A program made the position numbers and the translations under genes. Shown piece by piece: positions 23,169 through 33,477 of a stretch of 64,000 nucleotides of DNA. This stretch comes from Ornithodoros turicata (taxonomy: Eukaryota > Arthropoda > Arachnida > Ixodida > Argasidae), in assembly GCF_037126465.1 (NCBI RefSeq), contig NC_088202.1, positions 33,340,213-33,404,212 on the forward strand. The letters run 5' to 3'. The notes beneath the pieces were generated by a model that saw only the letters and a program-made list of their open reading frames with translations, searched no databases and had not been told where the DNA came from. Each line of letters begins with the position of its first letter. Position 1 is the first letter of the stretch.

Positions 23169-24124
23169 CAGTGCTGGACAAAAGTTTACGGAACGCGCGA
23201 GCGGCGTATTTCCTCTGGGCAGAGACACCCTAGCGGCGAGCGGAAGCGGGCGAGTCCACGCGTTCAGAGGGATGAAAGAGTGCGCTTGTGGCGACCCACC
23301 GTGATAGTAGTGGTAACTTTGCTTTTGAGTGTAACGAACGCCAAAATGGCTTCGTTTTCGGTCTGCTGCACCGAGCGCGAGTGGAAGTCCCTCCGCTATC
23401 GGAGAGATACCACGGCGCTAAGATGAATTGAGGTGACAACGGGCTGCAGTGCCGAGCTTTTTTCTTTTTTTACGCCTCAACGTAATGCAGCTGACATGGC
23501 CTGCGCAGAGGCCGGACTTAACATCATCGAAAACGTCTGGGGCAGCCTGAAGAATAGGATGAGCAAGAGACGGACGCCTACAAGGAGCAAGGACGCACTC
23601 TGGGAATTCATAGAAGCAGGGTGGTCCTTGCTACGTGAAGACGTGGACCTTGTCCGTCGGCTATACGCTTCCCTTCCTGTGCGTATGGCCCCAATTATTG
23701 CTGCGAAAGGGGGCCGACAAAGTACTGAGACAGTATCGTCTCCACCTGCCTCTTTTTTGTGTGTGTGTTCAAGGGTATACGCTCTTTTCTTGTGTTTTTG
23801 TCTAATAAAAAAAGAAAAAAGCTAGGCACTGCAAGCCCGTTGTCACCTCAATTCATCTTAGCGCCCTGTTATCTCTCCGATAGCGGGGAGACTTCCTTCC
23901 CGCGATAGCCACTCTCGCTCGGTGCAGTAGACCGAAAACGAAACCATTTTGGCGTTCGTTACACTCAAAAGCAAAGTTACCACTACTACCACGGTGGGTC
24001 GCCACAAGCGCACTCTTCCATCCCTCTGAACGGGTGGACTCGCCCGCTTCCGCTCGCCGCTAGGGTGTCTCTGCCCAGAGAAAATACGCCGCTCGCGCGT
24101 TCCGTAAACTTTTGTCCAGCACTG
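23169..24124. mobile_element. Tc1-like element with about 300-bp terminal inverted repeats
   Basis: Flanked by TA; the ends read CAGTGCTGGACAAAAGTTTA and the inverse. The inverted repeats extend about 300 bp (23169-23470 with 23808-24124), much longer than in canonical Tc1. The core keeps only the end of a transposase gene, so the copy is non-autonomous. Confidence 0.88.
23494..23820 (+). pseudogene. Tc1-type transposase C-terminal remnant
   Basis: Encodes LNIIENVWGSLKNRM followed by an alpha-helical tail; IENVWG carries the last catalytic acidic residue of Tc1 transposases. The preceding WPAQRPDL-type segment is in a different frame, so a base has been lost near 23518. Everything upstream of the final domain is missing. 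Confidence 0.8.
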
Positions 24125-24440
24125 TACACAGAGACATTGAAAGCACACGTTATTTTCCTACAAATGAAGTACTTTTTAATCAGTTTCCATAATTCTCATG
24201 GCGATACGGGTGGGATACTAATAACATTTCTAAACCAGTCAGCTTAACAAATTTTTAAACAATAAAATGAGCACAGATATGCTTTTAATTAAGTGCAGAC
24301 GCGCACTTGAAAACAGAACAAACAAGGTAGCATCAGCGAAGAGATGTACAGATTTTACATTCGCTACCATAAGTCATGGGAAGATGTGATAAAAAACTGC
24401 TTAGAAAAAGAAGAGCCGCGAAAGGATTCCATTATCACTG

Positions 24441-24622
24441 TGTAGCGACACGCAGCAGAAGACGAAGTTGATGCGCCACCAGCAGCACATCGCAAGGCGC
24501 GAGCTTTGAAATTCTTCGACGGTTTTGGCCGCCATGAGACTAATCAGTCTGGCTCTGACGGCCACACAATAAACAGCCTTCTCCGCTACCGTTTTGGGAT
24601 TACTTCACTTAGGTTTCCCACA
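24441..24622 (+). repeat. 5' LTR of the CsRn1-like element
   Basis: TGTAGCGACACG...GGTTTCCCACA, 182 bp, followed by a primer-binding site beginning TGGTGACCCGGAC at 24624. It contains an AATAAA at about 24569, a plausible polyadenylation signal. Confidence 0.93.
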
Positions 24623-24662
24623 CTGGTGACCCGGACAACGAACTGCCGCCGTCAGCCTCAAC

Positions 24663-25553
24663 ATGCTTGGTGACGCAGGGGCCAGCACCGCATCTGGCCA
24701 GCACCCTACCACGATGAGCTACGTCGCTGTCCGTTTGCCTCCCTTCTGGCACAAGAACCCCACCATATGGTTCATCCAAGCTGAGACGCAATTCCAGCTC
24801 TCCAGCATTTCCTCAGAGCTCACCAAGTACCGGCACATTGTTGCAGCGCTACCGCCAGAAATTGCTATTGAGGTTGCCGACGTGCTCCAAGCCCCGCCGC
24901 ACGAGAATCCGTTCACCAACCTGAAGACTGCCATCCTAGATCGTACTACTCTCACTGAGCGTAAGCGGCTACAGCAATTGCTCAACGCGGAGGAGCTCGG
25001 TGACCGCCGACCGTCCCAGCTGCTACGGTCCATGGAGTCTTTGCTCGGCGATCGTGCCCCGACATTCGACGCCCATTTGCTGCGGGAGCTGTTTTTGCAA
25101 CGCCTTCCCCCGCAAGCCCAGATGATTCTGGCCGCAGCGTCAAGTCTTCCCATTCACGATCTTGCTCAACAAGCCGACAAAATCATGGAAGTGGTCGGCC
25201 CAGGCGTCGCGTCACTCTCCCAGCCCTCATCCGACCCCTTGGAATCCCGCTGCGATGCTGACCGTTCTCGCCACGACCCCGTGCACGCGCGCCTTGATTC
25301 CTTGTCAGCCGACATTTCCCACCTCCGCGAGTGCATCGACGCTCTTTCTGCTGATCGTACAACCCGCCGCCAACATTCCCCGCACCGCCGCCGCTTCCGA
25401 GGACGGACCTCTCGCACCCGCCGCCGCTCGTCTTCTCCGCGCTCCGAAGATTCCTCAGTTCCTTGGTGTTGGTACCACCATCGTTTCGGAGCTCGTGCGG
25501 AGAAGTGCACTCGGCCTTGCGGCTGGTCGGGAAACCCGGCAGGGGAGCACTGA
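24663..25553 (+). CDS. gag: Gag of the CsRn1-like retrotransposon
   Basis: 296 codons from the first ATG after the primer-binding site. The N-terminal half has the capsid-like helical region with [17 protein letters not shown] and [17 protein letters not shown]. An Arg/Ser-rich basic region (about residues 235-265) precedes the zinc motif [16 protein letters not shown] (about 270-287), which has Cys-His-Cys-Cys spacing typical of CsRn1 elements. It packages the element RNA into virus-like particles. Its 3' end overlaps pol in the -1 frame by up to 91 bp. Confidence 0.92.
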   Translation: MLGDAGASTASGQHPTTMSYVAVRLPPFWHKNPTIWFIQAETQFQLSSISSELTKYRHIVAALPPEIAIEVADVLQAPPHENPFTNLKTAILDRTTLTERKRLQQLLNAEELGDRRPSQLLRSMESLLGDRAPTFDAHLLRELFLQRLPPQAQMILAAASSLPIHDLAQQADKIMEVVGPGVASLSQPSSDPLESRCDADRSRHDPVHARLDSLSADISHLRECIDALSADRTTRRQHSPHRRRFRGRTSRTRRRSSSPRSEDSSVPWCWYHHRFGARAEKCTRPCGWSGNPAGEH

Positions 25554-28500
25554 CGGCGACCAGCAGTCTCCCGGCGTCTCCCATCAGTCGCCTGTTCTAC
25601 GTTACTGACCGTATGACCAAGATGCGTTTCTTGGTCGATACCGGTGCCGAGGTCAGTGTGCTGCCTGCTTCCCCATCTGATAGGCGCCGCCCGGCCCTGT
25701 TTCATCTCACCGCAGTCAACAGCACAACCATTCCAGTCTTCCGACAGCAGATCCTCCGCCTCAATCTCGGGCTGCGCCGAAGCTTCTCTTGGTTGTTCTT
25801 AGTTGCCGGCGTCGGTCAAGCGATTCTGGGTGCAGATTTCTTGCAACACTTCGGTCTCACGGTCAACGTTCTACACAAGAGACTTCTCGACTCGACAACA
25901 AACCTTTCAGTCTTTGTCAAGAGCGCCCCGTCGTCTCCCGTCGTGGCCTCCACTTCTACCTTTCCTGCCATGACGTCGCCTTATGCCTCCATCCTGAGGG
26001 AGTTCCCTTCCCTTACTCAGCCGCCGAATTGGTCAAGGCCTGTCGCTCATGATGTGGTCCATCATATCTGCACTACTGGACCACCCGTATTCGCACGACC
26101 ACGACGGCTAGCGCCCGAAAAACTCAAAATCGCACGCACCGAGTTTGAGCACATGCTCGCCATCGGTGTCGCACGGCCCTCTTCGAGTGATTGGTCATCT
26201 CCACTGCACATGGTGCCAAAGAAAACCGGAGATTGGCGCCCATGTGGCGATTATCGGGCACTTAACATCGCCACAGTTCCCGACCGCTACCCTCTACCAC
26301 GGTTGCAGGATTTTACGGTCAACCTACACGGCGCTACCCTGTTCAGCAAAATCGACTTAATGAAGGCCTATCATCAAATTCCCGTCGCACCCGAAGACGT
26401 CAAAAAGACAGCGATTACCACCCCATTCGGCCTTTTCGAATTCCAAAGGATGCCTTTCGGATTACGCAACGCGGCGCAGACGTTTCAGCGATTTATCGAT
26501 TCCGTCACAAGAGGCCTTCCTTTCGTCTTTGCTTATATTGACGACATTCTTGTCGCAAGCTCGACCCCCGAGGAGCACGCAGACCATCTCCGTCAACTCT
26601 TCACTCGCCTGGACGCCCATGGCATTGTCGTAAACATTCAGAAGTGCGAGTTTGGCGTTGAGTCAACTGAATTCCTCGGCCACCTGGTCTCTCGCACCGG
26701 AATCGCCCCTCTAGCCAACAAGGTCGCCGCCATTAACAGTTATCCCCAGCCCCAATCCATCCGGCAGCTGCGCAGGTTTCTCGGCCTGGTGAATTTCTAC
26801 CGGCGATTCATTCCGCATTGTGCCACCATCCTCCGTCCCCTGGAATCGCTCCTCAGCCAGCGGGAGACCCGCGCCAACCCTCTTCCTTGGAACGCAGAGG
26901 CGCAGGCTGCATTTTCCCAAATCAAGACCGCCCTTTCTGCGCAGACGCTGCTTTTCCATCCCAAACATGGCGCTCCAACTACGCTTATGGTAGACGCGTC
27001 TGTCGAAGCGGTTGGAGCAGCTCTGCAACAGGAGCTCAGCGGTGTCTGGAACCCAATCTCCTTCTTCAGCAAGGCTCTCAAGCCCACTGAGCAGAAATAC
27101 AGTACTTTCGGACGGGAGCTGTTAGCCGCTTATCTTGCAGTCCGGCACTTTCGACACTTCCTGGAAGGCCGCAACTTCACTATCCTGACGGATCACAAAC
27201 CGCTCATCTACGCTTTCCGGTCGGCCAGTAGCCGTTATTCTCCCCGCGAGATTCGGCATCTGTCTTTCCTGGCAGAGTTCTGCACAGATATACAGTATGT
27301 GCCCGGCTGCAAGAACGGCCCCGCAGATGCCCTCAGCCGCATCGCTCCCCTGTCTGCTCCGTCAACATCCATTTCTCCCGAAGCTCTAGCTGTCGCGCAG
27401 AATGCAGACAAAGAACTTCCTCTGCTCCGCACCAACCATTCAACCTCTCTCCAGTTTGAAGATTTTCCCCTGCCAGGCACGGGTTTAAGCCTCTGCTGCG
27501 ACACTTCTACCGGCCGTTCCAGACCGTTCGTCCCATCAGAGCTCCGCCGCGCAGTTTTTGCCGCCCTTCACGACCTCTCTCATCCTGGCGCCAGAGCGTC
27601 TCAGAAGCTCATAGCGGAACGTTATGTCTGGCCTTCAATGAACGCAGACATCCGTTTATGGGTCCGAGCCTGCCTTCCATGCCAGCGATGCAAAATACAG
27701 CGGCATACCATCACCCCGCTCAGCAAGTTTGCCCTGCCAGACGCCCGTTTCGACTCTCTTCATATGGACATTGTCGGCCCCCTGCCTCCATCCGACGGTT
27801 TCCGGTACCTGCTAACCATCGTCGATAGGTATACCCGATGGCCTGAGGCAACACCTATCAGGGACACCACAGCTGAGACCATTGCCTCCACTTTCCTTTC
27901 CACCTGGATTTCCCGCTTTGGAGTGCCGTCTCGTATATCTACTGACAGGGGCCCGCAGTTCGAAAGCAGGCTATTCATGGCTTTCACGAACCTGCTTGGC
28001 ACATCTCGCATCAGAACAACATCATATCATCCTGCATCGAATGGCCTGGTCGAAAGGCTCCACCGTCATCTGAAAGCCGCCTTGATGGCCCATGATCACC
28101 GCTCTCACTGGACAGCCATTTTGCCACTGGTGCTTCTGGGCATCCGTGCCGCCTACAAACCGGACCTCAGCTGCAGCTCCGCCCAGCTCGTCTACGGCTG
28201 CCCCTTGCGCCTTCCCGCTGAGTTCCTCACCCCACAAGAACGAGAACTCCAGCCTTCCGTGCTGCTCGATCGCTTGCGGCATGCCTTCGATAGCCTCCGC
28301 CCAGTTCCCACGCGTGCAAACTCTTCAGCTCAGCCCTACATTCCGCAGGAGTTATCCACCGCCACCCACGTTTTCCTCCGTTCCGACGCCATCAAGAAAT
28401 CTCTTTCCCCCCCCTACTCCGGCCCTTATCCTGTACTTCAGAGATCGCACAAGACCTTCCGTATAGCCATCAACGGCAGGCAGGATACGGTCAGCGTCGA

Positions 28501-28714
28501 TAGGCTGAAACCAGCTTTTTTGGAGAATCCTAACCTTATCGCCTCGTCGCTCCCCGGCCCATCGCCTGTCTACGCTGCTCCCACCAGCTCCACCAAGCGC
28601 GTCACCTGGGCCGACCGCTCTTCGTCGTTTCCAGCAGGGGGGCCCTGTAGCGACACGCAGCAGAAGACGAAGTTGATGCGCCACCAGCAGCACATCGCAA
28701 GGCGCGAGCTTTGA
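25463..28714 (+). CDS. pol: Pol of the CsRn1-like retrotransposon (PR-RT-RH-IN)
   Basis: A 1083-codon frame, one base back from gag, so expression probably needs -1 frameshifting in the overlap; the listed start is only the first ATG in that frame. Domains in order: aspartic protease [11 protein letters not shown] (about 25635), reverse transcriptase with YIDDILVAS (about 26535), RNase H with [12 protein letters not shown] (about 26990), HHCC finger and DDE integrase with MDIVGP (about 27764), [10 protein letters not shown] and [11 protein letters not shown]. All catalytic signatures are present with no stop or frameshift. The end runs into the 3' LTR. Confidence 0.93.
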   Translation: MVLVPPSFRSSCGEVHSALRLVGKPGRGALTATSSLPASPISRLFYVTDRMTKMRFLVDTGAEVSVLPASPSDRRRPALFHLTAVNSTTIPVFRQQILRLNLGLRRSFSWLFLVAGVGQAILGADFLQHFGLTVNVLHKRLLDSTTNLSVFVKSAPSSPVVASTSTFPAMTSPYASILREFPSLTQPPNWSRPVAHDVVHHICTTGPPVFARPRRLAPEKLKIARTEFEHMLAIGVARPSSSDWSSPLHMVPKKTGDWRPCGDYRALNIATVPDRYPLPRLQDFTVNLHGATLFSKIDLMKAYHQIPVAPEDVKKTAITTPFGLFEFQRMPFGLRNAAQTFQRFIDSVTRGLPFVFAYIDDILVASSTPEEHADHLRQLFTRLDAHGIVVNIQKCEFGVESTEFLGHLVSRTGIAPLANKVAAINSYPQPQSIRQLRRFLGLVNFYRRFIPHCATILRPLESLLSQRETRANPLPWNAEAQAAFSQIKTALSAQTLLFHPKHGAPTTLMVDASVEAVGAALQQELSGVWNPISFFSKALKPTEQKYSTFGRELLAAYLAVRHFRHFLEGRNFTILTDHKPLIYAFRSASSRYSPREIRHLSFLAEFCTDIQYVPGCKNGPADALSRIAPLSAPSTSISPEALAVAQNADKELPLLRTNHSTSLQFEDFPLPGTGLSLCCDTSTGRSRPFVPSELRRAVFAALHDLSHPGARASQKLIAERYVWPSMNADIRLWVRACLPCQRCKIQRHTITPLSKFALPDARFDSLHMDIVGPLPPSDGFRYLLTIVDRYTRWPEATPIRDTTAETIASTFLSTWISRFGVPSRISTDRGPQFESRLFMAFTNLLGTSRIRTTSYHPASNGLVERLHRHLKAALMAHDHRSHWTAILPLVLLGIRAAYKPDLSCSSAQLVYGCPLRLPAEFLTPQERELQPSVLLDRLRHAFDSLRPVPTRANSSAQPYIPQELSTATHVFLRSDAIKKSLSPPYSGPYPVLQRSHKTFRIAINGRQDTVSVDRLKPAFLENPNLIASSLPGPSPVYAAPTSSTKRVTWADRSSSFPAGGPCSDTQQKTKLMRHQQHIARREL

Positions 28715-28827
28715 AATTCTTCGACGGTTTTGGCCGCCATGAGACTAATCAGTCTGGCTCTGACGGCCACACAATAAACAGCCTTCTCCGCTACCGTTTT
28801 GGGATTACTTCACTTAGGTTTCCCACA
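28646..28827 (+). repeat. 3' LTR of the CsRn1-like element
   Basis: 182 bp and I see no difference from the 5' LTR. It follows a purine-rich AGCAGGGGGG tract at about 28633-28642. The ACTG duplicate follows. Confidence 0.93.
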
Positions 28828-29048
28828 ACTGCATTTCAATACGTCCTAGACATCGTCGCATTCGGAGATGGTCACACCAGAGATGTGGAAGCCGGAGTAA
28901 AACGAGTCCACACTAGACTGCGACAGAAAGGGGAAAACTGTGTTTAATGCGCTGTGCCACTTCGGCACTGCCCGAAAAGAACTGAAAGCTCGAGAGAGAA
29001 GAAGTCTTCGAGGAGCGTGACCATCGTTAGATGGCGGTTGCGCTACAA

Positions 29049-29316
29049 TATGGTCCAAATTACAGAATTGAAGGTGCAAGAATTCGTATGCCGAATCTAC
29101 AACAGTTATAATAATATTTGCACATCAACACCGAAAGGACTACTGGGATTGTTGGTGGAGTTTTTGAGGTTGGCTAACGAAGAATTGAAGTACTCTAGAG
29201 CAGATGTAATTGTCATCATTGCAATGGGCATTGCATTAATCATGAATGTAGTGAGATCAAATTATCATATACAAGCCGTCTATTTCGCACGATTCATTAC
29301 GGATTTGTTGAAATGA
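29049..29316 (+). CDS. unrecognised small open frame
   Basis: 89 codons from ATG 29049, preceded in frame by additional codons back to 28954. The protein has a hydrophobic centre (SRADVIVIIAMGIALIMNVV) that could be a membrane or buried helix. It lies about 100 bp after the split frame ending at 28947, in the same orientation. I do not recognise it, and it may be chance. Confidence 0.25.
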
Positions 29317-29382
29317 CGTTTGATCATTGACATAGAAAGTACATAAAAAATTTTTACAACACACAATAAATTTTTCAAATGA

Positions 29383-29597
29383 AATTTACTTAAAACTCGA
29401 AGAAAGGGTCACTCGCGTCGATGAACTCGTTTCCGGAAAAAGCAACACGTTCGCGTGCGGTACCGCATTAACGCGTCGGGCGCGGAATCGCGTTCGGTTT
29501 CAGGAACGTCCTTAGCGTCGGGGAAACGTCGCCCAGCGTGTTGCCGAAACTTCTTCGACGACGCGGGTGACCCTTTCTTCGAGTTTTATGTAAATTT
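29383..29597. repeat. imperfect inverted repeat, about 45-bp arms
   Basis: Left arm 29383-29427 and right arm 29553-29597 share AACTCGAAGAAAGGGTCAC in opposite orientation with a few mismatches. Weaker complementarity continues inward (GTTTC...CAACACG). The spacer is GC-rich in an otherwise AT-rich region. Nature unknown. Confidence 0.65.
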
Positions 29598-29639
29598 TAT
29601 TCGACAAATATTCGTAATTATTAACCTCCACGTCATAGG

Positions 29640-30415
29640 AACTCCACCGTTGTAGTGTATATAGGAAATATCAATCTCTTCGATTAAAATTCTCATCGCG
29701 AAAGAGTTCTTAAAACTTTCGCGCACCAAAGTGAGCGAGCTAAAGCTTGCGTATTGTGAAATTACAATTTCTACAACTCAGTACGTAAATTGCAACGCCC
29801 GTTCAAATTTTAATTAAACACTGACTGATGTGCGGTAGTCTCCACTTCTCCTGGAAGTGATCCGATAACTTTTAGCATTTAATGCACAATCAAATATTTT
29901 GTATAGGGTGTGTGACTATATGCACAACTTTTTCATCTATACCTTTAAAAAGTTTAAGAAAGTGTGTACAGTTTTGACAGAAAATTTAAACAAGAAAAAT
30001 GATCTTTGGTGTGGAGTTTGCGTTTTACCTCATTATGAGCTAAAAACCTCGAAAATTAAAGTATGCCCTTTCCATTTGTAGTGCCCGTATGCTATGACAC
30101 TATGAATAGGGTGATAGTTTTTCAGTATGTCTTCAGGAAACCTCAGATACATTTTCTGAATTGGATCTGTGTTCATGTGTGACGTGTGCTGCTTATAATG
30201 GTTAAGTTTGCAAAAGAAATATTTGTTTATTATAATTAAGATTACATATCATCCACTGTGCTTATGCATTGTGATCATCCTCATTGTATATTGGTTAAAC
30301 ATTTCTGATGACAGTTGCGTGATTCGCTTCTCCCAAAATGTGATTGCCAGTTAGAATTTATTAAAGATTGGTGTATCATGCATCTAAATTTCAGTGACCG
30401 ATTCTCTTCCTGCAA
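29640..30415. other. no gene recognised
   Basis: AT-rich, with scattered short frames only. Confidence 0.45.
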
Positions 30416-30418
30416 TTC

Positions 30419-31157
30419 TATCATTCATGAACACCTCCAGTTTCGGAAAGTTAGTGCCCGTTGGGTCCCGAGGCAGCTCTCCGCGTTAGACCGACAGAGA
30501 AGACTGGAAATCTCCCAAGAGCTAAGGTACCGTTTCGACACTGAAGGACAGCCGTTCCTCGATCCGATCACCACGTGCGATGAAACGTGGGTGCACCATT
30601 TCACTCCTGAGTCTAAACGCGCATCAAAACAGTGGAATCATCCGGGATCGCCAGCTCCCAAGAAGTTCCGAAGCAGCCCGTCTGCGGGTAAGGTCATGGC
30701 CACGGTTTTCTGGGACAAGGCTGGCGTTGTTCATGTTGATTTTCTGCCCAGTCGTACCACCATCAATAGCGCATATTACTGCCAGGTTCTCAGGGATGTG
30801 CATAAGGCGCTGAAGCAAAAGCGGCCGGGCCTCATCACCAAAGGGGTCCTCCTCCTACAGGACAATGCACGCCCGCATACCGCGCATCTCACCACACGCA
30901 CCTTACAGGAAGTTGGCTGGGAGTTGCTGCCACATCCCCCTTACAGTCCAGACCTCGCCCCCAGCGATTTCCATCTCTTCGGGCCACTGAAGGCGTTCCT
31001 TGGGGGCCGCCACTTCAGCTGCGACGAGGAGGTCAAGAGTGCGGTCCGATCATGGCTGCTACGCGCCGGTAAGGATTTCTACGCTGCTGGCATCCAAGCC
31101 CTCGTGAAACGCTGGGACAAGTGCATTAGAGCAGCTGGAGATTACGTTGAAAACTAA
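30419..31157 (+). pseudogene. mariner transposase catalytic domain, N-terminally truncated
   Basis: Open for about 245 codons of mariner homology. It has CDETWVHHFTPESK, LLQDNARPHTAH and PPYSPDLAPSDFHLFG, so all three catalytic aspartates are present. A fused upstream frame starts at 30315, but those residues are not mariner. Without the helix-turn-helix domain it cannot transpose. Confidence 0.88.
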
Positions 31158-31235
31158 AACTAACTTCTCGCCTGTAAGTTCATTTTACTTTTGCGAAAAA
31201 TGAAAAGTCCCGGTTTGACTTGAACACCCCTCGTA
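30422..31235 (+). mobile_element. mariner, 5'-truncated (copy 2)
   Basis: Homology to copy 1 begins abruptly at an ATTCATGAACACCTCC motif and runs to the 3' terminal repeat (GACTTGAACACCCCTCGTA). The left end and the DNA-binding domain are missing. Confidence 0.9.
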
Positions 31236-31239
31236 TATG

Positions 31240-31480
31240 CTGGAAGAAAGGGGTTCCGGCGACCGCGAAATTAAATAGGTACTAACAAAATCGGAGGCAG
31301 ACAACGAAGATGTAGGAAGTAGGAAAAGGAGGAGTTATTGATTTACTAGAAGTTAAGGGGGAAGTCACCGTTAGGGCGGAAGGTCCGCTTCGTCAGGACT
31401 GAAGAATGGCAAATGACAGTTTTATACAATGCTACAATGACGTCACAATCGTGGGTCCCGCCACCTGGCGGCCATCAGTA
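31240..31480 (-). mobile_element. Penelope-like element 3' tail fragment
   Basis: The reverse complement matches the 3' untranslated tail at about 52560-52690: a G/C hairpin, CCTAAC..TTCC, a pyrimidine-rich end and a GTCTGCCTCC-like terminus. No coding remains. It carries a hairpin at 31364-31396. Confidence 0.7.
31364..31396 (-). ncRNA. hammerhead-like hairpin in a Penelope tail
   Basis: On the minus strand CTGACGA is followed by an A, a GCGGA..TCCGC stem and CTAACGGTGAC. The first core strand matches the hammerhead consensus CUGANGA. The GAAA strand is degraded to CTAA and an extra A precedes the stem. Probably inactive. Confidence 0.35.
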
Positions 31481-31679
31481 GGTCAAGTACAAGGAAGTGG
31501 TTGAGTCTTCTCCGGTGCAGAGGTTATCGTCCGGGAGGTGGGATGGAATCCAAGGGCTGTAAACTGTTGTTCTGCAAAGACAAGAGGAACAAGCAGCAGT
31601 ACACAATCTAAGCAGATAAGTTTCTTATGGTTTACAGTACGCCTGGGTACTCGTTTATGATAGATTGGCATTTGTTGAT

Positions 31680-31745
31680 AAGGTGAGATTCGCTGTTCTC
31701 GGCACCGGTCGGCACCGAGAACACCGCGAATCTTATCTTATCTAC
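31680..31745. repeat. hairpin-forming palindrome
   Basis: A GATAAG..GATTCGC..GTTCTCGGCACCG arm is followed by its near-complement CGGCACCGAGAAC..GCGAATCTTATC, with almost no loop. It sits just upstream of a retrozyme-like monomer. Confidence 0.7.
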
Positions 31746-31784
31746 CCAGCCCAGCTTACTACCCAGCTTACCTTATCTACTCAG

Positions 31785-32062
31785 CCAGCTCAAGATCATG
31801 TCACTTCCCTGCGCCGGGCTGACGAGCTCTAAGTAGAGCGAAACAGCTGTCGTCGGCTGGGAGTGCACGATCAAATTGTAAACATATGCTCAACGTGCGG
31901 CCACAGAGCTTCGGCTAATTTTCCGTTGTATATGTACTTGCTGGCTTGCACTGCGGCCTCCACAGGAGGCGCCGTTACTGTGGAACATTGACGTCTCGCC
32001 AAGACGCACTGTTACTGCCGACCCAAGGTCGTGTCACTTCCCTGCGCCGGGCTAACGATACT
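31785..32062 (+). repeat. retrozyme-like unit with hammerhead, about 233-bp period
   Basis: Starts with a full hammerhead (31794-31872) and runs through a CACTGCGGCCTCCACAGG block to the beginning of a second copy (GTGTCACTTCCCTGCGCCGGG at 32030), which stops after GCTAACGA inside the second ribozyme. One monomer is 233 bp, estimated from 31794 to 32027. It shares blocks with 46850-47020 and, reversed, 51600-51780. Confidence 0.75.
31794..31872 (+). ncRNA. type-I hammerhead ribozyme (dispersed unit 1)
   Basis: Core CTGACGA (31819-31825), perfect 5-bp stem II GCTCT/AGAGC with AAGT loop, GAAA, palindromic stem III ACAGCTGT, and cleavage triplet GTC. Stem I closes over the flanks GATC..TG.CACT.CCC with GGGAGTGCACGATC. 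All core positions match the hammerhead consensus. A short palindromic stem III suggests action as a dimer, as described for Penelope and retrozyme ribozymes. Self-cleavage would give monomer ends. Confidence 0.85.
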
Positions 32063-33187
32063 TTTTTCGAGATGAAACTAATTGCAATATGGCATACGCT
32101 GAAGGGCATTCCTTAGGAGGGCACCAGCAAACTCCTAAGGCAATGTCCTAATTAACTTTTATTAATTAACTTTTTAATTATACAAGCTATGGTAGAGGCC
32201 ATGATAGAGACCGTCAGCGCCATCCATCCGTTGCGCCGACTACTACGACTGTAAATAAATGACGTCAGAGTTGACGTCAGCCGTATGAATAATAAGCAGG
32301 GCATAACTAGTCATGGCACGTTTCCATTCGCACACTTCGTTTGCGTTGTATTCCCTTTACCTTTCGTGACCGAACCATACTAATCACCAAGGGCAATAAT
32401 ACCAGACGAGGACAGAGAAAAATAAATCATATCAGGTTTAATGACACATATGAATTCGAAATACACAAAATTATCATAGATTTTGACAACTCCAAATAGA
32501 AGAGCATCGTGATGACCACACACAGCTACACCGAGAGCTATATGACGTAGTGATTAGACGTTTGCATTTGTTCATGAGTGGCCATAGTGGGCCCATTGCA
32601 AGAAAAAAAAAATAGAAAAAGAAAGTTTTTTTGATTCCATGTTAGCGCCGCGAAGCAAATGTGGCTATGAGCGGCGTAGGGATGTGGACAGATGGAGAGA
32701 GGACAGCAGGAAGGAGTGGGGGACAGGGGAAAAAAGAAAGAAAAGAAAAATAAAGCATGGCATCGTTCGTGCATAGCTGATTCCTGTTAGCTCGCGTCAT
32801 GAAGCTTTTTTTTTTCACGCGGCCAGCAACAGAGGCTGCATTGTATTCATCTGTAGACACGTTTTATCTTGTTCTACAGCTCCGAGATGTGAACGTCGCT
32901 TCCTGTTTAACCCGAAAGTGTACGAACTTCATATTACAATGCACGGACACACGGTACCCGGATACAGAGATGCACAAATAAAGAAGCCCACTAGGACACA
33001 TGCACAGGTGAGCAGGATACGGAGACGTACTCGGGTGCTAGATAATTTTGTATATGTGCACGAGTGGGGCAACAGATAGTTTCTTCTACATTGAAATTAT
33101 GAATAACCTATTAAGTACGCACACACGCCACGCCCATGTTGTAAAGTTTTTTGTTTATGATCGTACCTCTACTACAAACACCGAGGA

Positions 33188-33223
<36 letters not shown>

Positions 33224-33477
33224 CTTTTACTTCGCGAGACAACTGAGATCATGAGCGACGCCAAAGCGGCCAGTGACACCGAGGATCACTCGCGCCTTAT
33301 GATGATAGCCTTGCCGATAGGTATGATTTGGTATTCTCGCTTGTTTTCGCTGCCAGTTTAGATATACCTTGATCGGAACTGCCCGTATAGTCCGCAAAAA
33401 ATTCGTGAAGGAACATCATTTTCTTCATTATTTTGTTCATTGCGCATCTTCGGAGACTAGTCTTTCCTTAACCCCCA
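32063..33477. other. no gene recognised; low-complexity patches
   Basis: Contains TTAATTAA-rich sequence at 32140-32180, purine/A-rich runs at 32600-32760, and a (TA)n tract at 33192-33220. No coding recognised. Confidence 0.5.

Larger units (their letters stand above)
24441..28827 (+). mobile_element. CsRn1-like Ty3/gypsy retrotransposon, apparently intact
   Basis: A 4387-bp element with 182-bp LTRs that appear identical when read side by side, and a 4-bp target duplication ACTG (24437-24440, 28828-28831). Gag and pol frames are both complete. Gag carries a C-H-C-C zinc motif instead of CCHC, a hallmark of the CsRn1/Kabuki clade. Identical LTRs and intact frames imply recent insertion. This is the best candidate for an active autonomous element in the window. 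Confidence 0.92.
24311..28947 (+). pseudogene. short open frame of unknown function split by the CsRn1-like element
   Basis: The frame is open from 24311 (first ATG 24344) to the insertion at 24440. It is open again from 28832 to a TAA at 28945-28947, in the same phase when the retrotransposon and one ACTG duplicate are disregarded. About 82 codons in total. The left part contains MYRFYIRYHKSWEDVIKNCL, the right part AFQYVLDIVAFGDGHTRDVE. I do not recognise a family. It could be an exon, a viral relic or a chance frame. Confidence 0.35.

Noticed and set aside
30315..30420. N-terminus of a complete mariner transposase
   Set aside because: The upstream codons do not match the mariner N-terminus of copy 1. 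The frame is a fusion with unrelated flank.
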